33,728 nt of DNA from DASVWH01 sp036389715 (GTDB lineage: Bacteria; Acidobacteriota; Blastocatellia; Pyrinomonadales; Pyrinomonadaceae): NCBI GenBank assembly GCA_036389715.1, contig DASVWH010000174.1, positions 1-33,728 on the forward strand. Reading direction: 5' to 3'. The notes under the pieces are model-generated. The model made no database searches. It was given only the letters and a program-made list of their open reading frames with translations, and was not told the DNA's origin. A program made the translations under genes and the position numbers. This document shows, in pieces, positions 23,422-31,803 of this stretch; the stretch's first letter is position 1; each line of letters begins with the position of its first letter.

Positions 23422-24675
23422 TCAGTTGGCAAGAGCAAAGTCCAGGACAATCGCATCGTGATCGGAGAGCGGCCCGGCGTCGTCTCTGAGACCGCCGATG
23501 ACCCGCGGGGGATGAGCCGTGTCGGGCGCGATGCCTTTGCCCGCAAACCAGTCCAGCTTGAGAGAGCAGCGGCCTCCCTGCGGCTCAAGCGCACGCTCGA
23601 CGAACCAGAAGCACCACTGCGGAACCCAGTCGGAGAGGTTCTCCCTGACCGACAGGTTCTTGACATCATAGTGCAGCGTGCCCGCCCCCGGCGCGTTCAG
23701 CTCCAGATACCCGTAGCCGCGTTTGCCCAGCTCCCCGAAGAGCCTGCGCTCGAACCAGCGCGGCGGATTCAGGTAATGATTTTCGATGACATGGCTGACG
23801 CCCATCATCACGCGGCGGAAGAAGCCGACGATGGTGTAGAGCGCGCGGCGCGAGTTGTAGGTCGAGGTGTTCCAGTCTCCGCCGATGAGCACGGGAAGCT
23901 GCGGGCGCAGGGTGTCCAGGTGATCGAGGACGAGCTTCATCTGTTGATGCCTGTGCTTTTGCGAAGAGTGTGCGTCCAGATGCAGGCTGACCGTGCGAAA
24001 GAGTCCGGCGGGGTGCTCTACGTCGGCGACGACGGCGCGTTGGCGGCCCAGCCGCTTCTCCTTGCCCTTCATCTTGTCCTTGCCGTTGGGCAGTCCGACC
24101 GAATGGGCCCGCTGCAGCGGGTAGCGCGAGAAAAGCGCGTTGCCGTGCAGCGCCTGCCTGTTTTCACCCTCCGCCCGGCTCTCCAGGCCGCTGCCCTTAT
24201 TGAGCGCGATGTAGCAGGGCGCGAAGACGTAGTTGAGCCCGAGCGCCTGTGCGATCTCGCGCGCGACGAAGCGATTCCCGGTCCGCGCCATGCCGTAGTC
24301 CAGCTCCGTCAGCATCAGCACATCGCTCTCGCGCAATTCGGTGTGTTCGCGGAGCACTTCGATGATGCTGTCCAGTCGCAGGCCGCGCTCGATATTCCAG
24401 GCGGTCGCACGAATGGTCGGGCGGGCGCGAGGGATGGCGGCGGGCGCGGGTGCGAACTCTTCCTGCGCGACGTTGTTCAAGACACGCTCTATCTCGGCCT
24501 TGAGTCGCCGGTAGAGCGGCGAAGCCTCCAGTGCCTTGGTCGAGTGAAGCTGCGCCAGTTCGGAGAAGAAAGGCTCAAGCGAGTGGTTGAGCGCAGAGAA
24601 CGCTTCGGTCTGCGGGTAAGTAATTACGTTGCTCAAATCGCGGATGATGTTACAGTCTCGCCCCGCGCTTTTCAA
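23422..24675 (-). CDS. Endonuclease/exonuclease/phosphatase (EEP) family protein
   Basis: This 417-residue protein has a helical N-terminal extension of about 85 residues followed by the EEP (DNase I-like) fold: WNIERG (93-98), LTELDYG with the metal-binding Glu124, the segment NALFSRYPL, HLDAHSS, GGDWNTSTYN and the C-terminal catalytic SDHDAIVLDF (404-413). EEP enzymes cleave phosphodiester or phosphomonoester bonds in nucleic acids, lipids or sugars; the substrate is open. The start is a TTG at 24675; there is no ATG before the fold, so the true start could be another TTG 13 codons later. It is divergent from the ABC transporter and probably cotranscribed with DUF6986. Confidence 0.85.
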   Translation of the reverse strand: MKSAGRDCNIIRDLSNVITYPQTEAFSALNHSLEPFFSELAQLHSTKALEASPLYRRLKAEIERVLNNVAQEEFAPAPAAIPRARPTIRATAWNIERGLRLDSIIEVLREHTELRESDVLMLTELDYGMARTGNRFVAREIAQALGLNYVFAPCYIALNKGSGLESRAEGENRQALHGNALFSRYPLQRAHSVGLPNGKDKMKGKEKRLGRQRAVVADVEHPAGLFRTVSLHLDAHSSQKHRHQQMKLVLDHLDTLRPQLPVLIGGDWNTSTYNSRRALYTIVGFFRRVMMGVSHVIENHYLNPPRWFERRLFGELGKRGYGYLELNAPGAGTLHYDVKNLSVRENLSDWVPQWCFWFVERALEPQGGRCSLKLDWFAGKGIAPDTAHPPRVIGGLRDDAGPLSDHDAIVLDFALAN

Positions 24676-24741
24676 CCGGCCCTGACCTTTATCGCCCCGG
24701 CGCCGGATTCCCCCGCGGCTTTTCCCGCGGCTGCCGGTTAT

Positions 24742-24769
24742 TTGACTTGACGGGACGGCGCGTTAAACT
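24742..24769 (+). promoter_or_regulatory. Possible promoter of the ABC exporter operon
   Basis: TTGACT (24742-24747; five of six consensus) and TAAACT (24764-24769; four of six) are 16 bases apart. Transcription would start near 24776, only a few bases before the ATG at 24779, so if this promoter is real the ATG at 24809 may be the working start. Confidence 0.4.
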
Positions 24770-24778
24770 GGTGTTCGG

Positions 24779-25798
24779 ATGCTCAGCAGGGAAGCGGACG
24801 GGGTGAGAATGGTTTTGAGCGAAGCGGCGGCCGCTAATGCCGGAGACGGCGACGGCGCGGGAGGCGTTGCGCCGCGGCGTGTCGCGCTGCGTTGCGCCTC
24901 GCTGGTCAAGCGTTACCCGGACGTGACGGCCGTTGACGGCATAGACCTGGAAGTCTACCAGGGCGAGTGCTTCGGGCTGCTCGGGCCAAACGGCGCGGGC
25001 AAGACGACCACTGTCGAGATATTCGAGGGGCTGACGACGCCCGACGGCGGGACGGTCGAGCTGCTCGGCTATCGCTGGGGCGAGGGGCAGGACCGGGCGC
25101 TACGCAATCGTCTCGGAGTCCAGTTGCAGGAGACGCAGCTGGCGGAAAAGCTGACGGTGCGCGAGACCATCAGCCTCTTTCGCAGCTTCTACCCGAGCGG
25201 GCGCGACGTTGACGAGATCATCCGCCTGGTCGAGCTTGAAGAGAAGCAGCTCTCGCGCGTCGGGAAACTATCGGGCGGGCAAAAGCAGCGCCTCGCCATC
25301 GCCTGCGCCCTGATGGGCAATCCAGACCTGCTCTTTCTGGACGAGCCGACGACGGGCCTGGACCCGCAGGCGCGGCTCAAGCTCTGGGCCATCGTCGAGC
25401 AGTTTCGCGCGGGCGGCGGCTCAATCGTTTTGACGACGCACTACATGGAAGAGGCGACGCGGCTCTGCGACCGCGTGGCGATTATGGACCAGGGCCGCGT
25501 CATCGCGCTCGGCACGCCGCTGGAGCTGATAGCATCTCTCGGGGCCGACCAGATAGTGGAGTTCAGCAGCGAGGGAGAGTTAGACGAGCGAGTGCTGGCC
25601 GCACTGCCGGGCGTGCGCGGCGTGCGCTCGACGGCCGGGGGCCATGCGCTGACGGTCTCGGACATCGGCGCGGCGCTGCCCGCGCTCCTCGCGGAGATTG
25701 AAGCGAGGCGAGTGGAACTCGTCGCTTTGACTACGCACCAGGCGACGCTGGAGGATGTCTTCGTCAGCCTGACAGGAAGACTGTTGCGCAATGGCTAA
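24779..25798 (+). CDS. ABC-2 type transporter, ATP-binding subunit
   Basis: ATPase of a two-gene exporter, of the DrrA/CcmA class. The 339 residues show Walker A GPNGAGKTT (69-77), the Q-loop near LGVQLQETQL, signature LSGGQ (164-168), Walker B LLFLDEP (184-190) and the switch His221 in TTHYMEEA. The C-terminal part (about 260-339, with ALTTHQATLEDVFVSLTGR) is the DUF4162-like tail of drug and lipid exporters. The start may be 24809, since the first 30 residues are not conserved and a promoter may overlap the first ATG. It overlaps the permease gene by 8 bases. The cargo is not predictable. Confidence 0.92.
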   Translation: MLSREADGVRMVLSEAAAANAGDGDGAGGVAPRRVALRCASLVKRYPDVTAVDGIDLEVYQGECFGLLGPNGAGKTTTVEIFEGLTTPDGGTVELLGYRWGEGQDRALRNRLGVQLQETQLAEKLTVRETISLFRSFYPSGRDVDEIIRLVELEEKQLSRVGKLSGGQKQRLAIACALMGNPDLLFLDEPTTGLDPQARLKLWAIVEQFRAGGGSIVLTTHYMEEATRLCDRVAIMDQGRVIALGTPLELIASLGADQIVEFSSEGELDERVLAALPGVRGVRSTAGGHALTVSDIGAALPALLAEIEARRVELVALTTHQATLEDVFVSLTGRLLRNG

Positions 25799-27029
25799 GC
25801 GGGACATCATTAACGGCGCGGAGGCCAAAACGCACGCTCCGCAGGTCAGGCCCGAATCGACGGAGGCGCTCTCTGCCCGTGTGCCACAGCCAGATGGCGG
25901 ACCGAAGGGCACGCAGCGGTTTCACCCGCTCGTCGAGCTGACGAAGACGCGGCTGCGCGAGTTCATACGCGAGCCCGAGGCCGTCTTCTGGGTCTTTGTC
26001 TTCCCCATCCTACTGGTCTTCGCGCTCGGCATAGCTTTCCGCAACACGGGGCCGGAGAGAATCCGCATCGCGGTCGAGACGGACTCGCAGACGACGGAGA
26101 CGGACGCTAACGCGCTGGCCTCCGTGCTCTCGCGCGCGGGTAATATCGAGGCGCTCCCGCTCTCTGCGGCTGAAGCCGCGCAGGCGTTGCGCAGCGGCCG
26201 CGTCTCTCTGGTCCTGCGCGCGACGGGCGGTGCTCCCGCGGGACAGGCGACCGCGACGGCTCCCGGCAACTCGAATGAGCACAATGGTTTACCGGCCTCC
26301 TTCAATTACCGCTACGACCCTTCGCGGCCGGAGAGCTTGCAGGCGCGGATGGTCGTGGACGATGCCTTGCAGCGTGCGCTCGGCCGCGCGGATGTGGCCC
26401 GCGCCAGCGAAGAGCAGGTGACGGAGCCCGGCGCGCGCTACATAGACTTCCTGATTCCGGGCCTGCTCGGGATGAACCTGATGGGCAGCGGGCTCTGGGG
26501 CGTCGGCTTCGCGGTCGTCAACGCGCGCACGCGAAAGCTGCTCAAACGCTTCGCGGCCACGCCGATGAGGCGCTCTCATTACCTGCTCTCCTTCATCCTC
26601 TCGCGGCTTCTTTTCCTGGTGCTCGAAGTGGCGGTCGTGCTCGTCTTCGCGCGGCTGGCCTTTGGCTTTACGATTCGCGGCTCGCTGGCGGGAGTCGTTT
26701 TTCTCCTGGTCTTAGGGGCGCTGACCTTCGCGGGCCTGGGCCTGCTGGTGGCGTCGCGGCCGCGCACTATCGAGGGCGTCTCCGGCCTGATGAACCTGGT
26801 GATGATGCCGATGTGGCTGCTCTCCGGCACGTTCTTTTCGTCGGCGCGTTTCCCGCAGCTGCTTCAGCCCTTCATCAAGGCGCTGCCGCTGACGGCGCTC
26901 AACGATTCGCTGCGGGCCTTGATGAACGACGGGCTTTCAATCACGACGAGCTGGCCCGCCGTGGCTGTCCTGCTCGCGTGGTGCGTCGTCAGCTTCATCC
27001 TGGCCCTGCGAGTCTTCCGCTGGCAGTAA
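25791..27029 (+). CDS. ABC-2 type transporter, permease subunit
   Basis: Membrane partner of the preceding ATPase. The 412 residues comprise a disordered N-terminus of about 40 residues, a first membrane helix (EAVFWVFVFPILLVFALGIA), a large periplasmic domain (about 80-220) and a bundle of five more helices beginning near IDFLIPGLLGMNLMGSGLWG. GFAVVNARTRKLLKRFAATP is the cytoplasmic coupling helix region typical of the ABC2_membrane family, and MMPMWLLSGTFF matches the conserved fifth-helix entry. A large extracytoplasmic loop like this is common in antibiotic and lipid exporters. The gene ends 115 bases before the convergent nitroreductase gene; I see no clear terminator there. Confidence 0.9.
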   Translation: MAKRDIINGAEAKTHAPQVRPESTEALSARVPQPDGGPKGTQRFHPLVELTKTRLREFIREPEAVFWVFVFPILLVFALGIAFRNTGPERIRIAVETDSQTTETDANALASVLSRAGNIEALPLSAAEAAQALRSGRVSLVLRATGGAPAGQATATAPGNSNEHNGLPASFNYRYDPSRPESLQARMVVDDALQRALGRADVARASEEQVTEPGARYIDFLIPGLLGMNLMGSGLWGVGFAVVNARTRKLLKRFAATPMRRSHYLLSFILSRLLFLVLEVAVVLVFARLAFGFTIRGSLAGVVFLLVLGALTFAGLGLLVASRPRTIEGVSGLMNLVMMPMWLLSGTFFSSARFPQLLQPFIKALPLTALNDSLRALMNDGLSITTSWPAVAVLLAWCVVSFILALRVFRWQ

Positions 27030-27144
27030 ACCCCCGGAGTAAACCCGCAGAGCCCGGCCGCGCTCAAGGCCGAGGACGGCTCACTCATCGAGAGAACGCA
27101 CTGGCCGGTGTTCCCGGCAGCCGGTTTGCAAGGTCTCAGACGGC

Positions 27145-27759
27145 TTAGAGGCAGAAGGGGCCTTCGCAGATAGTTTCGGCGAGACCGCGACGGGGGCTCG
27201 GAGTTTCGCGCTGCTGTAGATTTTCGGGCAGCTCTTCTTTGGCTCCGGGCCTGCCGATGGCCGCCATCGCTTCGACGCGGAATCCTTCGGGAATGTTCAG
27301 CACGGCCCGCGCTCCCTCGTAATCGAACCCCTGCATGCCGTGCGCGACGTAGCCTTTGAGGGCCGCCTGGAGCGCCAGGTTTTCCCAGGCCGCGCCGGTG
27401 TCGAAGGAGTGCGTGATGGACGGCTTGCCGTTATAGGCGAAGGTCGTCTGCGAGATAAAGAGCAGGAGCGCCGCGGCTTTCTGCGCCCAGAGTTTGTTCG
27501 AGTCCGCGAGCAGGCCGAAGAAGAGCGGCCAGTGCTCGCGGTCGCGGCGCGCGTAGAGAATACGCCACGGCTGGTTGTTGAAAGCGGAGGGAGCCCAGCG
27601 CGCGGCCTCGAAGATAATCATCAACTCCTCTTCCGGGATTTCTTCACCCGACAGGGCGCGCGGCGACCACCGGTCGAGAAATAGCCGCTCGACCGGATGG
27701 TCTGCTTTCCTGACTTCGCTTCCTTTAATCACAGGCAGTTTCCTTTCTCTGTTGTTCAT
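27145..27759 (-). CDS. Nitroreductase family FMN oxidoreductase
   Basis: This protein of about 204 residues has the nitroreductase layout: RWSPRALSGEEIPEEEL at the FMN-binding start, AARWAPSAFNNQPWRILYA as the second FMN contact, and GMQGFDYEGARAVLNIPEGF in the C-terminal part. Such enzymes reduce quinones, nitro compounds or enones with NAD(P)H. The frame is open to 27801 from a TTG, but an ATG at 27759 (MNNRERKLPVIKG) or at 27768 is a better start; neither has a strong ribosome-binding site. It is the last gene of a minus-strand cluster after the DoxX and dioxygenase genes. Confidence 0.85.
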   Translation of the reverse strand: MNNRERKLPVIKGSEVRKADHPVERLFLDRWSPRALSGEEIPEEELMIIFEAARWAPSAFNNQPWRILYARRDREHWPLFFGLLADSNKLWAQKAAALLLFISQTTFAYNGKPSITHSFDTGAAWENLALQAALKGYVAHGMQGFDYEGARAVLNIPEGFRVEAMAAIGRPGAKEELPENLQQRETPSPRRGLAETICEGPFCL

Positions 27760-27848
27760 CCCGGCAGCCATTCGGCAACGAGCCCGCGGGGATTCCCGCA
27801 AAGCCCTTTGGCGCTCCGGCTGTTTCGGGCTCTCGGCTGCGCCCGTTC

Positions 27849-28628
27849 TTAGCCGATACGGACCGAGAGCATGGAGATCGAGCCGCCGTCGAACCCTTCG
27901 ACCGGAAAGCTGACCTCGTCGCCCGGCCTGCGCTGGGAGATGACGTAGAGCAGCGGCAGGTAGTGGTCCGGCGTCGGCGCTGAGAGACGCGCATCGCGGC
28001 CGAGCGTCTCGTAAGCGATGAGCGGCTCGTCCGTGCCCGCCGCGAGCAGCCCCCGCGCCTGCTCTTCAAACCGCACGGCCCAGTCAAAGGGCTCGACCGC
28101 ATATCTTCCCCAGGAGTAGGTGTGCAGGTTGTGCACGAGGTTGCCGCTCCCGATAATCAAGACCCCTTCATCGCGCAACGCAGACAAACGGCGGCCCGTT
28201 TCGTAGTGAAATTCCGCCGGTTGCGTCTCGTCTATGCTGAGCTGGATGATCGGGACATCGGCCTGCGGAAAGACGTGACAGAGGACCGACCATGTGCCGT
28301 GATCGAGCCCCCACTGCTCGTCCAGACGAACGGGGAGCGGTGCTAGTAAGTCTCGCACGCGGCGCGCCAGCTCCGGGTCGCCGGGGGCCGGATACCTGAC
28401 CTCCGACAACTCCCTGGGAAATCCGCCGAAGTCGTGAATCGTCCGCGGGCGGGGCATGGCCGTGACGGCTGTTCCCGGCGAATACCAGTGAGCCGAGACC
28501 GAGAGCACGGCGCGCGGCCTGGGCAACCCGGCCCCGACCGCGGCCCAGGCCCGCGTATAGTCGTTGTCGAGCAGCGCATTCATCGGGTTGCCGTGCCCGA
28601 AGAAGATGGCTGGCAGCGGTTTCTCCAT
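27849..28628 (-). CDS. LigB-type extradiol dioxygenase (YgiD/4,5-DOPA dioxygenase family)
   Basis: This non-haem metal ring-cleavage enzyme of 259 residues carries the class III extradiol dioxygenase motifs: FFGHGNPMNAL (His near residue 12), SVSAHWYS, GLDHGTWSVL and TPDHYLPLLYV, with the His residues expected to bind the metal. The family includes plant DOPA dioxygenase and E. coli YgiD; the natural substrate of the bacterial members is usually unknown, probably a catechol. The DoxX gene ends 29 bases upstream and the nitroreductase follows, so these three probably form one operon. Confidence 0.9.
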   Translation of the reverse strand: MEKPLPAIFFGHGNPMNALLDNDYTRAWAAVGAGLPRPRAVLSVSAHWYSPGTAVTAMPRPRTIHDFGGFPRELSEVRYPAPGDPELARRVRDLLAPLPVRLDEQWGLDHGTWSVLCHVFPQADVPIIQLSIDETQPAEFHYETGRRLSALRDEGVLIIGSGNLVHNLHTYSWGRYAVEPFDWAVRFEEQARGLLAAGTDEPLIAYETLGRDARLSAPTPDHYLPLLYVISQRRPGDEVSFPVEGFDGGSISMLSVRIG

Positions 28629-28657
28629 GTCCGTAGACCTCGCGTCGGAGACGCCTC

Positions 28658-29077
28658 TTAGCGCGGTGCGGCATCGCGGCGTCGCCGCAGACTATCGAGG
28701 CTCCAGGGGCCGCCCCCGGCCAGGGCCAGGTAAAGGAAGATGAAGCAGAAGAGCACAGCTGGCTCCCCCCTGTTAAGCAGCGGCGAGAAGCTGCTAGGCG
28801 CGTGCGACATGAAGTAAGCGACGGCCATCTCTCCGGCCAGGATGAATGCCACCGGGCGCGTCAACAGCCCGAGCAGCAGCAACAGCCCGCCGAAGAATTC
28901 CAGCACCCCGGCCACCCAGAAGAGCGAGAACATCGGGGGCGTGCCGCCCTGCGCCGAGGGCGGAAAACCGAAGAGCTTCTGGCTGCCGTGCTCCATGAAG
29001 AGTAGCGCGGCGACTATCCGCAGGATGCTCAACATGCGTGGAGCCCAGACGGAGAAGGATGAGTTGAGATTGGCCAT
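28658..29077 (-). CDS. DoxX family membrane protein
   Basis: This 139-residue protein has four hydrophobic segments (LRIVAALLFMEHGSQKLFGF; PMFSLFWVAGVLEFFGGLLL; TRPVAFILAGEMAVAYFM; AVLFCFIFLYLALAGGG), which is the normal DoxX layout. DoxX proteins are small inner-membrane proteins linked to quinone or thiol redox reactions. AAAGGA lies before the ATG at 29077. It is the first gene of the DoxX / dioxygenase / nitroreductase cluster; the 169 bases upstream hold no gene and no promoter I can point to with confidence. Confidence 0.9.
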   Translation of the reverse strand: MANLNSSFSVWAPRMLSILRIVAALLFMEHGSQKLFGFPPSAQGGTPPMFSLFWVAGVLEFFGGLLLLLGLLTRPVAFILAGEMAVAYFMSHAPSSFSPLLNRGEPAVLFCFIFLYLALAGGGPWSLDSLRRRRDAAPR

Positions 29078-29246
29078 ATGGTTCCTTTCACATTCCGTTT
29101 AAAGTATTTCACTGTTTACCCGCCGTTGCCCGGACCGCGTGTGCGCCGGGTTTTCAAGGCGGTCGAGCAAAATGAGCTGCATTCGATGCACGCTCTCCGG
29201 CTCGTGCGTGCTTGGGCAGCGGAGGGTCGCGTGTTCTCCCTCGCAC

Positions 29247-30521
29247 TTACGCCGGGCCAGCGATGTCGCGCACGCCGTCAATCAATCTTTGCACCTCGTC
29301 TTTAGTCGTGTAGCAGGCGCAACCGGCGCGGACGAGTCCTTCGCCCGCCAGTCCCAGCCGCTCGACGACCGTCAGCGCGTAGAAATCTCCGTGCGAGAGA
29401 AAGAGCCCGCGCCGGACCAGCGCGCGCACGACCTCGGACGACGCCATCCCGCGGAGCGTGAAGGCGACGGTCGGCGTGCGCGCCTCTCCGGGCGGCGGGC
29501 CGTAGAGCCGCACGCCGGGGATCGCCGAGAGTCCTTCCCAGAGCCCGGCCGTCAGGGCCATGCCGCGTTCGTGAAGGCCCGCGAAGGTGTTGCTCAAACG
29601 CTCTCGGCGCGAGTTGCCGGAAGAGAGCGAGGCGAGAAAATCAACGGCCGCGGCCGTACCCGCGATGCCCTCATGGTTGAGCGTCCCGGTTTCGGCGCGC
29701 TCGGGCGCAGTTTCGGGCGCTGGCATCAGCCTGGGAAAGTCCAGCGATTCGAGCAGCCCGCGCCTGCCGTACATGACTCCGACGTGCGGGCCGTAGAACT
29801 TGTAGGCCGAGCAGGCGAGGAAATCGCAGCCCAAGCGCCGCACGTCCACTAATTGATGGGGCGCGTAATGGACGGCGTCAACGAAGACTAGCGCGCCGAC
29901 ACCATGCGCCAGCTCTGCCGCGCGCCCGACATCCGTGATGGTCCCGAGCGCATTGGAGGCCGCGCCGAGGGCTACGAGCCGCGTGCGCGTGTTGAGCTGG
30001 GCGCGAAGGTCGGCCCAGTCGAGCTGGCCCGTGCCGGGTATCATCCTGACCGTGCGCAGCTGTAGGCCGCGCTCGCGGGCCAGCGCCTGCCAGGGAGCGA
30101 CGTTGGCGTGATGGTCCAGCTCCGTAATGACCAGCTCGCCGCCCGGCTCGAAGCGGCGGCCGAGCGCACGCGAGAGATGAAAGGCGAGCGTCGTCATGTT
30201 TGCGCCGAAGACTATCTCGGCGGGCCTGGCGTTGAGGAAATCGGCCATCGCTGCCCGCGCATAATCTATCCCCGCATCCGTCTCGGCGCTGGTCGGATAT
30301 TCCCAGTGCGTGTTGGCGTTATGGTGATAGAGATAATCCGTCATCGCTTCGCAGACGGCGCGCGGGACCTGCGTGCCGCCGGGGCCGTCGAAGTAGGCGA
30401 CGGCAAAGCCCTCCTGGTGACGCTCCAGAGCGGGGAAGCGGGCGCGAATCTCGGCCGTGGGCGCTACTGCCGCGCCCGTCTCCGGTTGCCCGATTGTGGT
30501 GTCTGTCGTCTCTGCTGGCAT
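29247..30521 (-). CDS. Class V aminotransferase, cysteine-desulfurase-like protein
   Basis: This PLP enzyme has 424 residues from the ATG at 30521, chosen because the family N-terminus (RARFPALERHQEGFAVAYFD, then GPGGTQVP) follows soon after; the frame stays open far upstream and no strong ribosome-binding site is present. PLP contacts are clear: ELDHHANVAPW (134-144), Asp215 in FVDAVHYAPH and the Schiff-base Lys241 in LACSAYKFYGPHVG. The sequence fits the VC1184-type group of cysteine desulfurase-like proteins rather than IscS or SufS; the Cys loop needed for desulfurase action is not obvious, and another C-S or C-N lyase role is possible. No suf or isc genes are nearby. Confidence 0.87.
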   Translation of the reverse strand: MPAETTDTTIGQPETGAAVAPTAEIRARFPALERHQEGFAVAYFDGPGGTQVPRAVCEAMTDYLYHHNANTHWEYPTSAETDAGIDYARAAMADFLNARPAEIVFGANMTTLAFHLSRALGRRFEPGGELVITELDHHANVAPWQALARERGLQLRTVRMIPGTGQLDWADLRAQLNTRTRLVALGAASNALGTITDVGRAAELAHGVGALVFVDAVHYAPHQLVDVRRLGCDFLACSAYKFYGPHVGVMYGRRGLLESLDFPRLMPAPETAPERAETGTLNHEGIAGTAAAVDFLASLSSGNSRRERLSNTFAGLHERGMALTAGLWEGLSAIPGVRLYGPPPGEARTPTVAFTLRGMASSEVVRALVRRGLFLSHGDFYALTVVERLGLAGEGLVRAGCACYTTKDEVQRLIDGVRDIAGPA

Positions 30522-30620
30522 CTGTTTTGAGAGTGACCGGGACGGCCCACCGCCAGAGCCCGAAGGCTCGTTTCGCCCTGGCACACGCCGATTAAAGGCC
30601 GCCGTTGACGAAAGCCCACG

Positions 30621-30665
30621 GCTCAACCATTGACCGCTCAAGCGATTGCAGCTCAACGATTGACC
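30621..30665. repeat. Three 15-bp near-tandem repeats over the aldo/keto reductase stop codon
   Basis: GCTCAACCATTGACC (30621-30635), GCTCAAGCGATTGCA (30636-30650) and GCTCAACGATTGACC (30651-30665) follow each other with a 15-base period. The first and third differ at one base. The third copy contains the reductase stop codon (30653-30655), so the array may have changed the reductase C-terminus. Confidence 0.7.
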
Positions 30666-31639
30666 GATTGCATAGCGGCTTCCGGGTATCTGGAACCGGC
30701 CGTCGTTCCGGGCTGCGCCAGCTCGTTGATGCGCTCCAGCTCCTGCGGAGTAATCTCGACCTCGACCGCTGCGACGTTCTGTTCGAGATACTTGCGACGC
30801 TTCGTCCCCGGAATCGGCACGATGTCCTGGCCCTGCGCGAGCACCCACGCGAGCGCAAGCTGCGCGGGCGTGCAACCCTTCGCCGCCGCGATCTCTTCTA
30901 TGCGCGTGACCAGCTCCAGGTTACGCTGGAAGTTCTCTCCCTGGAAGCGCGGGAACTGCCGCCGCCGGTCGTCCGCGGGGAGGTCTTCGGGCCCCTTGAA
31001 CTGTCCGGTCAGGAAGCCGCGGCCGAGCGGACTGTAGGCGACAAAGCCGATGCCAAGCTCGCGGCAGGTGGGCAGTATCTCGTCTTCGGGGTCGCGCGTC
31101 CAGAGGGAGTATTCCGATTGGAGCGCGGCAATCGGGTGCACGGCGTGGGCGCGGCGGACGGTCTGCGGCGCGGCCTCCGAGAGACCGAGGTGGCGCACCT
31201 TTCCCTCTTCGACCAGTCGCGCCATCGCACCGACCGTCTCTTCTATCGGCACGTTCGGGTCAACGCGGTGCTGGTAATAAAGATCAATGGTCTCCACTTG
31301 AAGGCGTCTGAGCGAGGCTTCGCAGGCCGCGCGGACATACTCCGGCCGCCCGTTGATGCCCTGGAAACTGCCGTCCGCACCCCTGACGTTGCCGAACTTC
31401 GTCGCCAGCACGACGCCCGCGCGGCGGTCTTTAATGGCGCGTCCGACCAGCTCCTCGTTGATAAACGGGCCATACATGTCGGCCGTATCAATGAAGTTGA
31501 CGCCCAGCTCCAGCGCGCGATGAATGGTGGCGACGGACTCCGCGTCGTCGCGCTGGCCGTAAAATTCCGACATCCCCATACAGCCGAGCCCGAGTGCCGA
31601 GACGTTGAGCCCGCTGCGGCCTAATTGTCTGTTCTTCAA
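30653..31639 (-). CDS. Aldo/keto reductase
   Basis: NADPH-dependent TIM-barrel oxidoreductase of 328 residues, close to the AKR13/YakC-like group. The catalytic tetrad is complete: Asp51 and Tyr56 in DTADMYG, Lys81 in LATKFG, and His124 in YYQHRVDP. FVAYSPLGRGFLTGQ and IPIPGTKRRKYLEQN-type sequence (VPIPGTKRRKYLEQN) form the cofactor-binding region. The start is TTG at 31639 (KNRQLGRSGLNVSALGLGC follows) with a strong AGGAGGGG upstream. The substrate is not predictable. The C-terminal end is set by a 15-bp repeat array. Confidence 0.92.
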   Translation of the reverse strand: MKNRQLGRSGLNVSALGLGCMGMSEFYGQRDDAESVATIHRALELGVNFIDTADMYGPFINEELVGRAIKDRRAGVVLATKFGNVRGADGSFQGINGRPEYVRAACEASLRRLQVETIDLYYQHRVDPNVPIEETVGAMARLVEEGKVRHLGLSEAAPQTVRRAHAVHPIAALQSEYSLWTRDPEDEILPTCRELGIGFVAYSPLGRGFLTGQFKGPEDLPADDRRRQFPRFQGENFQRNLELVTRIEEIAAAKGCTPAQLALAWVLAQGQDIVPIPGTKRRKYLEQNVAAVEVEITPQELERINELAQPGTTAGSRYPEAAMQSVNR

Positions 31640-31803
31640 GATTAACCCCTCCTCTTTAATCAGAGCGCCCGGAGGAGCTCACAACGAGATTAGCCGCCAG
31701 GATAACCTTCCCCTCGAAATCCATTTCCTTGCCCGGATGATTTTGAGGTAAGGTAACATGTAATCAGCTAACTTGGCCCGAACGTGTTTCATTCATTTAT
31801 CGA

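Noticed and set aside
22945..24750. 601-codon open frame on the plus strand opposite the DUF6986 and EEP genes
   Set aside because: It runs antisense across two convincing genes and has no recognisable domain; long antisense frames are expected in GC-rich coding DNA.
30605..31624. 339-codon open frame opposite the aldo/keto reductase gene
   Set aside because: Antisense shadow; the reductase has a complete catalytic tetrad and a strong ribosome-binding site.
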